Assembly: GCA_947446625.1 (NCBI GenBank)
Contig: CANFIE010000248.1
Span: 1-6,099, forward strand
DNA from: Acetobacteraceae bacterium
GTDB lineage: Bacteria > Pseudomonadota > Alphaproteobacteria > Acetobacterales > Acetobacteraceae
Length of the DNA stretch: 6,099 bases
Direction: 5' to 3'
In this document: positions 1-5,840 of the stretch, piece after piece
Layout of the letters: each line of letters begins with the position of its first letter
How positions within the stretch are numbered: the first letter of the stretch is position 1
Notes under the pieces: model-generated
The model's input: the letters and a program-made list of their open reading frames with translations, nothing else
Databases searched by the model: none
What the model was told of the DNA's origin: nothing
Made by a program: the position numbers and the translations under genes

Positions 1-1275
1 GGGCTAACATGGCATGATGGCAGCCCGGTAACGGCTGCGGATTGCGTCGCGAGTTTGCAGCGCTGGGCGCCGAAGGATGCGATGGGCCGGCTGCTCATGG
101 CCAGCGCGCATGGCTTTGAGGTGACCGACGCCCGCACCATCACGCTGCGGCTGAAGCAGGAATTCCCCCTGGTGCTGGAAGTGCTGGGCAAGCCCAATGC
201 GCCCGTGCCCTTCATGCTGCCGGAACGCCTGGCCCGCACCCCCGGCGACCAGCGCATCACCGAGGTGTTCGGCAGCGGCCCCTTCCGCTTCAAGGCCGAC
301 CAATGGCGCCCGGGCAGCCTGATGGTGCTGGAGAAGAACCCGCATTACCGCCCGCGCGCCGAGCCCGCCAACTTCCTGGCCGGCGGCAAGCGCGTGCATA
401 TCGAGGCACTGAACCTGCGGGTGATGCCCGACCAGGCTACGGGTGCGAGCGCGCTGATTGCCGGTGAGATCGACTACCAGCAATACTGCCCCTTCGACAT
501 GCTGCCCCGGCTGGAACGCGCCCGCGGCGTCAAGCTGATGCCGCTTGGCGGGCTGCACATGTTCCAGGGCAATTTCCGCCTGAACCATGAGGCCGCGCCG
601 TTCAACGACCCCGCCGTGCGCCAGGTGATGTGGCAGCTGGTGGACCAGGCGACGGTGTTGCAGGCCATTGGCATTCCGCCCGCCTTCCACGTACCCAACT
701 GCGCCAGCTTCTTCATGTGCGGCGGCCCGCTGAGCACCGATACCGGCACCGAGCGCTTCCGCTTCGACGTCGCCGCCGCCCGCGCCGCGCTGGCTAAGAC
801 CAGTTACGCCGGCCAGCCCGTGGTGATGCTGGAAGTGGCCGGCAGCATTTCACAAACCGCTTCCATGGTGCTGGCGCAGGCGATGAAGCAGGCCGGCTTC
901 ACCGTGGAACAGCAGGTGATGGACTGGGGCACGGTGCTGGCCCGCCGCGCCCGCAAGGAAGGCTGGGGCCTGTTCAGCGTGTACATGAACGGCATCGACA
1001 TGATCTCGCCGCTCAACCACTTCTACATCTCCAACACCTGCGCCGACTATGCCGGCTGGAGCTGCGATGCCCGCATGCCGCCGCTGCTCACCGCCTTCAC
1101 CCGCGCGCCGGATCTGGCCGCCCGCCGCCAGGTGGCGGAACAGATGCAGCGCATTGCGTTTGAGCTGACGCCGAATGTCAGCTGGGGCCAGTTCACCATC
1201 CCCGCCGCCTACCGCACGGATTTGCGCAACCTGCCGCAGTCCAGCTTCCCGATGTTCTGGGAGGTGGACCGGTGA
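1..1275 (+). CDS. ABC transporter solute-binding protein, family 5 (5'-truncated)
   Basis: This is the 3' part of a periplasmic substrate-binding protein of the SBP_bac_5 family, which captures peptides, glutathione, nickel chelates or similar solutes for an ABC importer. The frame is open from base 1. The first codons read GLTWHDGSPVTAAD, matching the family signature (x-W/F-H-D-G-x-P-V-T-A-x-D) normally found about 100 residues into the precursor. The signal peptide and first lobe therefore lie outside the window, and the TTG at 55 is not the real start. The visible 424 codons run to a typical family C-terminus (YRTDL near the end, then PMFWEVDR). Four cysteines at visible codons 234, 240, 347 and 355 could form disulfides in the periplasm. 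No permease or ATPase gene is visible here; they may lie upstream. The stop overlaps the next gene's GTG start. The family is clear; the ligand cannot be told from sequence. Confidence 0.93.
   Translation, partial: GLTWHDGSPVTAADCVASLQRWAPKDAMGRLLMASAHGFEVTDARTITLRLKQEFPLVLEVLGKPNAPVPFMLPERLARTPGDQRITEVFGSGPFRFKADQWRPGSLMVLEKNPHYRPRAEPANFLAGGKRVHIEALNLRVMPDQATGASALIAGEIDYQQYCPFDMLPRLERARGVKLMPLGGLHMFQGNFRLNHEAAPFNDPAVRQVMWQLVDQATVLQAIGIPPAFHVPNCASFFMCGGPLSTDTGTERFRFDVAAARAALAKTSYAGQPVVMLEVAGSISQTASMVLAQAMKQAGFTVEQQVMDWGTVLARRARKEGWGLFSVYMNGIDMISPLNHFYISNTCADYAGWSCDARMPPLLTAFTRAPDLAARRQVAEQMQRIAFELTPNVSWGQFTIPAAYRTDLRNLPQSSFPMFWEVDR
1259..1264 (+). promoter_or_regulatory. Shine-Dalgarno site for the persulfide dioxygenase gene
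   Basis: GGGAGG lies 7 nt before the GTG at 1272, inside the last codons of the solute-binding protein gene. It fixes the GTG start of the downstream enzyme, whose first residues (MIFRQLFD) also match the start of ETHE1-type proteins. The 4-nt GTGA overlap suggests translational coupling. Confidence 0.8.
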
Positions 1276-2303
1276 TCTTCCGCCAACTCTTCGACGCCGC
1301 CTCCTCCACCTACACCTACCTGCTGGCCAGCCGGCATGGCGGTGAGGCGCTGATCATCGACCCCGTGCTGGAACGGGTGGACCGCTACCTGCAACTGATC
1401 CGCGAGCTGGATTTGAAACTGGTGAAGGCGGTGGATACGCATCTGCACGACGACCACATCACCGGCCTGGGTGCGCTGCGTGACCAGCCGCTATGCATCA
1501 CCGTGATGGGCGAGCAGAGCGGCGTGGATGTGGTTTCCATGCGCGTTGGAGACGGCGACCAGCTGAAGATTGAAGGCCTGGCGCTGGAGGTGATGTACAC
1601 GCCGGGCCACACCGACGACAGCTACAGCTTCCTGTGGGACGGCCGCGTTTTCACCGGAGACACGCTGCTGATCCGTGGCACCGGCCGCACCGATTTCCAG
1701 AACGGAGACAGCCGCGCCGCCTGGGCCAGCCTGCAACGCCTGCTGAAGCTGCCCGACGAAACCCTGGTGTTCCCAGCGCATGACTACAAGGGCGACGCGG
1801 TTTCCACCATTGCCGAGGAACGCCGCTTCAACCCGCGTCTGCAGGTGAAGGACGCGGACGCCTATGCCGCGCTGATGGCCGGGCTGAACCTGGCCAACCC
1901 GAAGATGATGGATGTGGCGGTGCCGGCGAATATGCGCCAGGGCCTGCACCAGGAAGCCATTCTGGCGCGCGGCTGGGCCTTGCAGGCGGCCGAGGCCATG
2001 GCCCTGCTGGGCACGCGGCAGATGGTGCTGGTGGACCTGCGCGAGGTGGGTGAACGCCAGCGCCACGGTGCCATCGCCGGCGCGCTGCACGTGCCCTATG
2101 GCGAGTTGAAGGACAGCCTGGGCAGCGGCGGCCTGCTGCATGAACTGGCCGAAAGCACCGGCCGCCGGCTGGTATTCTACTGCGCCTTTGGCGAGCGTTC
2201 CGCCATGGCGGTGCAGGCGGCGCAGGACCAGGGCATGGCCAGCGCCTGCCATCTGCATGGCGGCATCGCCGCCTGGAAGCAGGCCGGCGGCGCGGTAGTG
2301 TGA
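1272..2303 (+). CDS. Persulfide dioxygenase-rhodanese fusion (ETHE1-type MBL-fold protein)
   Basis: This 343-aa protein probably oxidises glutathione persulfide (GSSH) to sulfite with O2 and also moves sulfane sulfur between thiosulfate and glutathione, as part of cytoplasmic sulfide detoxification. Residues 1-225 form the metallo-beta-lactamase-fold dioxygenase. Visible elements are THLHDDH at 56-62, PGHT with H113, FTGD with D130, the ETHE1-typical RGTGRTDFQNG at 135-145, PAHDYKG with H170, and NPRL at 187-190. By analogy with human ETHE1, the iron ligands should be H57, H113 and D130. Residues about 248-341 form a rhodanese domain (VDLREVGE at 254-261) with the active loop CAFGERS at 304-310, so catalytic C304 is present. 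The same domain order is known in the Burkholderia persulfide dioxygenase-rhodanese fusion. ETHE1's Cys after RG is Thr here. The start is GTG, overlapping the previous stop by 4 nt. A glyoxalase II role is unlikely given the ETHE1 signatures. Confidence 0.93.
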   Translation: MIFRQLFDAASSTYTYLLASRHGGEALIIDPVLERVDRYLQLIRELDLKLVKAVDTHLHDDHITGLGALRDQPLCITVMGEQSGVDVVSMRVGDGDQLKIEGLALEVMYTPGHTDDSYSFLWDGRVFTGDTLLIRGTGRTDFQNGDSRAAWASLQRLLKLPDETLVFPAHDYKGDAVSTIAEERRFNPRLQVKDADAYAALMAGLNLANPKMMDVAVPANMRQGLHQEAILARGWALQAAEAMALLGTRQMVLVDLREVGERQRHGAIAGALHVPYGELKDSLGSGGLLHELAESTGRRLVFYCAFGERSAMAVQAAQDQGMASACHLHGGIAAWKQAGGAVV

Positions 2304-2356
2304 CTTGAGTTGAGCGACTGATTCACGGCTTGCGGCGTTCCGACTCAGCCGATCTT

Positions 2357-2408
2357 GCTCTAGTATCAAATGGTTATAGAGCACTATGCGCCCGTCAGGG
2401 CGCTCTAG
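2357..2408. repeat. Short GCTCTAG direct repeats with an inverted TAGAGC between them
   Basis: GCTCTAG occurs at 2357-2363 and again at 2402-2408, with TAGAGC at 2377-2382 between them. The middle copy can pair with either outer copy, giving two alternative hairpins; the downstream pairing forms part of the terminator. The copies are short and could be coincidental in a terminator region. Confidence 0.4.
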
Positions 2409-2418
2409 CCTTTTGTTT
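2377..2418 (+). terminator. Rho-independent terminator after the persulfide dioxygenase gene
   Basis: A perfect 6-bp stem, GCGCCC (2388-2393) with GGGCGC (2398-2403), closes a GTCA loop. It can be extended by TAGA (2377-2380) pairing with TCTA (2404-2407) across a bulge. A T-rich tract, TTTTGTTT, follows at 2411-2418. The T tract is only on the + strand side, so it should end the left transcription block. I see no equally good hairpin for the convergent operon arriving from the right. It lies 74 nt beyond the stop at 2303. Confidence 0.75.
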
Positions 2419-2467
2419 GAGCGAGCAAATTACCCCTTCCGGTGACGCAGCCCGTTCGGGGGTTGCG

Positions 2468-2905
2468 CTACCGCGGCCCATGGTCCTCAGGCGGCGCCAC
2501 CCGCTCAATCCAGCCCGAGATCGGCCGCAGCGCCATATGGGCAAAGGCCACAATCCCGGTCAGCCCCAGCGCCAGGCCGTATTCATGCAGCCCCGCCGCC
2601 GTGCCCACGGCCGCCACCGCCCAGAAGGTGGCGGCGGTGGAAAGCCCGCGCACCGTCATGCCCCGGTGCAGAATAACCCCGGCGCCAATGAAGCCCACGC
2701 CGCTGGCAATGGCGCCCAGCGCCGCACCCGGGTTGCTGCCGCCATGCGCCACGGCAATACGGGCAAACACCGCCGCCGCGGCCGCCACCACCGCGCAACG
2801 GCGCACGCCGCCGGGGTGCCGTCGCCATTCGCGCTCGGCGCCTATCAGCGCGCCCAGCAAGGCGGCCACCAGCACGGTAATCAGCGCATCGGGAAAGGCT
2901 GGCAT
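2468..2905 (-). CDS. MgtC/SapB-family inner-membrane protein
   Basis: A 145-aa hydrophobic protein with the MgtC/SapB family pattern. It has GALIGAEREWR near 18-28 at the end of the first membrane helix, then the strongest signature, SGVGFIGAGVILHRG at 68-82, followed by VRGLSTAATFWAVAA at 85-99. About five membrane segments can be seen (roughly 7-23, 36-52, 66-80, 90-105 and 109-127). The length fits the short SapB-like form; it lacks the extra C-terminal cytoplasmic domain of the 231-aa Salmonella MgtC. The second helix diverges: GVRRCAVV replaces the usual GLRTxxLV. Known MgtC proteins help cells under magnesium limitation or acid stress and modulate the F-type ATP synthase; whether this one does so is unknown. 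It starts 26 nt after ychF with only a weak Shine-Dalgarno (AGG 9 nt upstream), so it is probably the last gene of the same operon. Confidence 0.88.
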   Translation of the reverse strand: MPAFPDALITVLVAALLGALIGAEREWRRHPGGVRRCAVVAAAAAVFARIAVAHGGSNPGAALGAIASGVGFIGAGVILHRGMTVRGLSTAATFWAVAAVGTAAGLHEYGLALGLTGIVAFAHMALRPISGWIERVAPPEDHGPR

Positions 2906-2931
2906 GCCGCCCAGCCTACACCGGCTTCAGC

Positions 2932-4026
2932 CTATACGTTGAACAGGAAGTTCAGCAGGTCGCCGTCCTTCACCACGTATTCCTTGCCTTCCAGCCGGAA
3001 CTTGCCCGCCGCCTTGCAGCCGGCCTCGCCGTTATTGGCAATGTAGTCCTCATAGGCCATGCACTCGGCGCGAATGAAGCCGCGCTCGAAGTCGCCATGA
3101 ATCACGCCGGCGGCCTGCGGTGCCTTGGTGCCCTGGGTGATGGTCCAGGCCCGGGTTTCCTTCGGCCCCACGGTGAAATAGGTCAGCAGCCCCAGCAGTT
3201 CGTAGCCGGCGCGAATCACCCGGTCCAAGCCGCTATCGGCCAGCCCCAGCGAGTCCAGGAACTCGGCCCGGTCATCGCCCTCCATCTGGCTGATCTCGGC
3301 CTCAATCGCGGCCGAGACAATCACCACGCTGGCGCCCTCGGCCTTGGCCCGGGCGAATACCTTCTCCGAGAAGGCATTGCCGGTCGCGGCGCTGGCCTCC
3401 TCCACATTGCACACATACAGCACCGGCTTGGTGGTCAGCAGCTGAAGCCGTTGCGCCGCCACTTCCTCGCCCTTCGGCACCGCCGTGCGTGCCGGCTTGC
3501 CGGCTTCCAGCGCCGCCAGCAGCGGGGCGATCAGCGCGAATTCCGCCTGGGCTTCCTTGTCGCCACCCCGGGCGCGCTTTTCCAGCCGGCTCTGCCGGGT
3601 CAGCAGGCCGTCCAGGTCGGCCAGCATCAGCTCGGTCTCAATCGTCTCAATGTCGCGCAGCGGGTCCACGCTGCCATCCACATGGGTGATGTCGCCGTCT
3701 TCAAAGCAGCGCACCACATGCACAATGGCGTCGGTCTCGCGGATATTGGCCAGGAACTTGTTGCCCAGGCCTTCCCCCTTGGAAGCCCCGGCCACCAGCC
3801 CGGCAATATCCACGAATTCCAGCCCGGTCGGGATGATCTGCTGGCTGTTGGCGACCTTGGAGAGCTTCTCCAGCCGCGGGTCCGGCACCGCCACCCGGCC
3901 CACATTGGGCTCAATGGTGCAGAACGGATAATTCGCCGCCTGCGCGCTGGCGGTTGCCGTCAGCGCGTTGAACAGCGTGGACTTGCCCACATTCGGCAGG
4001 CCGACAATGCCGCAGTTGAACCCCAT
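2932..4026 (-). CDS. ychF: Redox-responsive ribosome-associated ATPase YchF (OLA1 family)
   Basis: YchF is a universally conserved Obg-family P-loop protein that, unusually, prefers ATP to GTP; it binds ribosomes and affects oxidative-stress responses. The start at 4026 gives 364 aa, close to the 363 of E. coli, and begins MGFNCGIVG as expected. The longer open frame upstream is not coding. The P-loop is GLPNVGKST (9-17). The switch II region is DIAGLV (73-78) followed by GASKGEGLGNKFL, with the hydrophobic residue typical of HAS-type NTPases in place of catalytic Gln. NVEE (207-210) stands where GTPases have NKxD, consistent with ATP binding, and SAAIE (238-242) is the G5 equivalent. A charged helical section lies at about 128-175, and a TGS domain covers about 280-363. 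It is preceded by an excellent Shine-Dalgarno and lies 4 nt after the unknown ORF, next to pth, an arrangement common in proteobacteria. Confidence 0.98.
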   Translation of the reverse strand: MGFNCGIVGLPNVGKSTLFNALTATASAQAANYPFCTIEPNVGRVAVPDPRLEKLSKVANSQQIIPTGLEFVDIAGLVAGASKGEGLGNKFLANIRETDAIVHVVRCFEDGDITHVDGSVDPLRDIETIETELMLADLDGLLTRQSRLEKRARGGDKEAQAEFALIAPLLAALEAGKPARTAVPKGEEVAAQRLQLLTTKPVLYVCNVEEASAATGNAFSEKVFARAKAEGASVVIVSAAIEAEISQMEGDDRAEFLDSLGLADSGLDRVIRAGYELLGLLTYFTVGPKETRAWTITQGTKAPQAAGVIHGDFERGFIRAECMAYEDYIANNGEAGCKAAGKFRLEGKEYVVKDGDLLNFLFNV

Positions 4027-4030
4027 GGCA

Positions 4031-4477
4031 CTAAGCTCCTTGCAGCCGGGCGGCCAGGTCATTGGCCAGCGCACTGGCGGCAATGCGGGCGGCCCCGTCA
4101 TCGGTGGTGAGGGAAAGCGCCGCGGCCCGCATGGGTGCCGCCAGCAAAAGGGAAGGCGCGCCAGCCCGCTTGGCCAGCGCCAGCAGCTTGTCGGCCATGG
4201 CCGGGGCTTCGCCGCCCGGGCCAATCAAATCGGCGGCGTCCAGCAGCAGCGCCGCCTTCAGCGCGGCATCGGCGGCGGCGGTATTGGCCTGGCGCTGCCG
4301 CCGCACATCCGGCGTGTCTCCGGGCAGCGGCTGCACCGCGCCGCGCAGCGCAAACGCGGCCTGCGCCAGCACATGCGCCTCTCGTACCAGGGCTGCGGCC
4401 AGGGCAGCGGCGCCGTTCAGCCAATCCTCGGGGCCGGGGCCGCCGCCAAAGGCAGCGGCGAAATCATCATCCTGCAT
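4031..4477 (-). CDS. Ala-rich hypothetical protein between pth and ychF
   Basis: I do not recognise this 148-aa protein. It begins MQDDDFAAAFGG, is about 31% alanine (46 of 148), and appears all-helical, with breaks at Gly/Pro stretches near 11-16, 41-47 and 66-72. There is no signal peptide, no convincing membrane helix, no cysteine and no obvious catalytic motif. One charged piece is DVRRQRQ at 47-53. The coding case rests on context: its ATG overlaps the pth stop by one base (TGATG), a strong AGGAG lies 8 nt upstream, and its TAG is 4 nt before ychF. The in-frame ATG at 4678 would run it through pth and is not credible. It probably forms part of the translation operon and may be a lineage-specific helical accessory protein; no function can be assigned. 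Confidence 0.8.
   Translation of the reverse strand: MQDDDFAAAFGGGPGPEDWLNGAAALAAALVREAHVLAQAAFALRGAVQPLPGDTPDVRRQRQANTAAADAALKAALLLDAADLIGPGGEAPAMADKLLALAKRAGAPSLLLAAPMRAAALSLTTDDGAARIAASALANDLAARLQGA
4036..4041 (-). promoter_or_regulatory. Shine-Dalgarno site for ychF
   Basis: On the minus strand AAGGAG lies 9 nt before the ATG at 4026. It sits just inside the end of the preceding small gene (stop TAG at 4031-4033). It settles the ychF start against the in-frame ATG at 4224. Confidence 0.85.
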
Positions 4478-5055
4478 CACGGCGTCTCCTGGGTCAGCAG
4501 CGCCACCCGCGTCATGAACTCTTCGGCCTTGCCTTCCGCCAGCCTGGGCGCGGCATCGGCCACGGCATCCAGCAGGCGTTCCACCCATGGGGCATCCACG
4601 CTGGCGAAGTTGCCCAGCACATGGCCATGCACCCGGTCCTTGTGGCCAGGGTGGCCGATGCCCAGCCGCACCCGCCAATAATCCGGCGTGGCCAGGGCGC
4701 GCTGAATATCGCGCAGGCCGTTATGCCCGGCCACCCCGCCGCCCAGCTTCACCCGCACCTTGCCTGGTGCCAGGTCCAGCTCGTCATGGAAAACCGTAAT
4801 GGCCTTGGGCGGAATTTTCGTGAAGGCCGCGGCCGGCTGCACCGCTTCGCCGCTCAGGTTCATGTAGGTCAGCGGCTTCAGCGCCAGCACCTTCTGGCCG
4901 CCCAGCATGCCTTCCGCCACCTCACCCTTGAAGCGTTTCCGCCAGGGGGAGAAGCCATGGCGCCGGGCGATAACGTCCAGCGCCATGAACCCGATATTGT
5001 GGCGATGCCGCGCCTGGGAGGGCTCGGGATTGCCCAGGCCTACCCAGAGCAGCAT
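4477..5055 (-). CDS. pth: Peptidyl-tRNA hydrolase (Pth)
   Basis: Pth cleaves the ester bond of peptidyl-tRNAs that drop off the ribosome, recycling tRNA in the cytoplasm. The start at 5055 gives 192 aa, the usual size (E. coli 194), and begins MLLWVGLGNPEP as the family does. The Arg/Pro-rich extension upstream in the same frame is the rplY tail read out of frame. Active-site residues are all present: N9 in GLGNP, catalytic H19 in RHRHNIGF, N66 in KPLTYMNLSG, D91 in FHDELDLAPG, and H111/N112 in GHNGLR. The usual Tyr-x-x-Thr before the catalytic RHN reads SQARHRHN here, a modest departure. The gene lies 16 nt after rplY, with AAGG 6 nt before the ATG, and its TGA overlaps the next start by one base. 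Confidence 0.97.
   Translation of the reverse strand: MLLWVGLGNPEPSQARHRHNIGFMALDVIARRHGFSPWRKRFKGEVAEGMLGGQKVLALKPLTYMNLSGEAVQPAAAFTKIPPKAITVFHDELDLAPGKVRVKLGGGVAGHNGLRDIQRALATPDYWRVRLGIGHPGHKDRVHGHVLGNFASVDAPWVERLLDAVADAAPRLAEGKAEEFMTRVALLTQETP
4486..4490 (-). promoter_or_regulatory. Shine-Dalgarno site for the 148-aa ORF
   Basis: On the minus strand AGGAG lies 8 nt before the ATG at 4477, within the last codons of pth. It supports translation of the unknown ORF from this start and coupling to pth. Confidence 0.75.
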
Positions 5056-5071
5056 CGCCAACCTTACCTTA

Positions 5072-5746
5072 TTACTTCTTCTTCGCGGGCGCGGCGGCGG
5101 CGGCCGGGGCCTTCGCCGGGGCCTTGCCCTTGCCCTTGGCCGGGGCGGCGGCAACCGGGGCGGCCACCACTTCCTCAACCACGGTCGGCGCCGCGATGGT
5201 CGCGATCACGAAGTCGCGGTTGATCACGGCCTTGGTGCCGAAATTGTCCTTGATGGCGGACCAGCGCAGGCTGTCGGCAATGCCGGCGGCGGCCAGGTCA
5301 ACCTCAAAGAATTCCGGCACGTTGTCCGGGTCGGCCAGCACTTCCACTTCGCGGCGCACCGCGTTCAACACGCCGCCGGCCTTGATGCCCGGGCTGGTGT
5401 CTTCGTTCAGGAAGTGCACGGCAATCTTCACCCGAATGCGGGTACCAGCGGCAACGCGCTGGAAGTCCACATGAATCGGGCGGTCGGTCACCGGGTGGAA
5501 CTGCACGTCGCGCATGATGGTGCGCTCGGTCGGGCCGTCCTTCACCGCAACTTCGTACAGGTGGCTCTGCCAGCTGCCCTTGTGCAGTTCCTTCATGATG
5601 TCACGCGGGTCGAGCGCGCAGAGCGTCGCTTCCTGCTTGGCACCGTAGATTACTGCGGGAACAAATCCCTCACGCCGTGTCGCACGCGCCGCCCCCTTAC
5701 CGGAACGCCCGCGCGCCTCGGCCTCGATCCTGATCGTCTGGACCAT
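5072..5746 (-). CDS. rplY: 50S ribosomal protein L25/general stress protein Ctc
   Basis: L25 binds 5S rRNA in the central protuberance of the large subunit. The start at 5746 gives 224 aa (MVQTIRIEAEARGRSGKG), with GGAG 7 nt upstream; the ATG at 5866 is an artefact. The 5S-binding L25 domain covers about residues 4-96 (GFVPAVIYG at 27-35, FHPVTDRPIHVDF at 83-95). The C-terminal beta domain of the Ctc/TL5 form follows at about 100-188 (VEVLADPDNVPEFFEVDL at 134-151). Residues about 195-224 are an Ala/Pro/Lys-rich, probably disordered basic tail ending in KKK. This two-domain form is longer than the 94-aa E. coli L25 and is usual in alphaproteobacteria. It is the first clear member of the translation operon and precedes pth by 16 nt. 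Confidence 0.97.
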   Translation of the reverse strand: MVQTIRIEAEARGRSGKGAARATRREGFVPAVIYGAKQEATLCALDPRDIMKELHKGSWQSHLYEVAVKDGPTERTIMRDVQFHPVTDRPIHVDFQRVAAGTRIRVKIAVHFLNEDTSPGIKAGGVLNAVRREVEVLADPDNVPEFFEVDLAAAGIADSLRWSAIKDNFGTKAVINRDFVIATIAAPTVVEEVVAAPVAAAPAKGKGKAPAKAPAAAAAPAKKK

Positions 5747-5840
5747 GGCTAAACTCCGCTTGCTTGTGTGAATGCCGCCAGCCGGCCGAACGCCGAAGAC
5801 GACAGCGCGGCCTCCAGGGGTGCCGACGCAGCGGCGGGAC
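5747..5840 (-). other. Intergenic spacer upstream of rplY
   Basis: These 94 nt separate the histidine phosphatase stop from the rplY ATG and would hold any operon-specific promoter or leader. Apart from the GGAG Shine-Dalgarno at 5754-5757, I find no convincing -35/-10 pair and no T-tailed hairpin. Read-through from the phosphatase gene therefore cannot be excluded. Confidence 0.5.

Noticed and set aside
4..690. 228-codon minus-strand ORF opposite the solute-binding protein gene
   Set aside because: Its translation is rich in His/Gln/Arg with no family resemblance, as expected of the antisense of a GC-rich gene; the plus-strand frame is a clear SBP_bac_5 protein.
1491..2384. 297-codon minus-strand ORF opposite the persulfide dioxygenase gene
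   Set aside because: The plus strand encodes a complete enzyme with all motifs; the antisense product is low-complexity and has no recognisable domain.
2420..2467. Possible terminator for the convergent ychF/MgtC operon
   Set aside because: CCCG/CGGG pairing is very short with an inadequate loop, and no T run follows on the minus strand.
2330..3046. 238-codon plus-strand ORF crossing the terminator and covering the MgtC-like gene
   Set aside because: It would begin before and run through the intrinsic terminator, is Arg/His/Pro-rich, and is antisense to a well-matched MgtC-family gene.
3097..4110. 337-codon plus-strand ORF opposite ychF
   Set aside because: This is the antisense shadow of a highly conserved gene; its composition is His/Gln/Arg-rich and without domains.
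4135..5223. 362-codon plus-strand ORF opposite pth and the small ORF
   Set aside because: It is Arg/Pro/Ala-rich and produced by high GC content; it conflicts with pth and rplY, which are certain.
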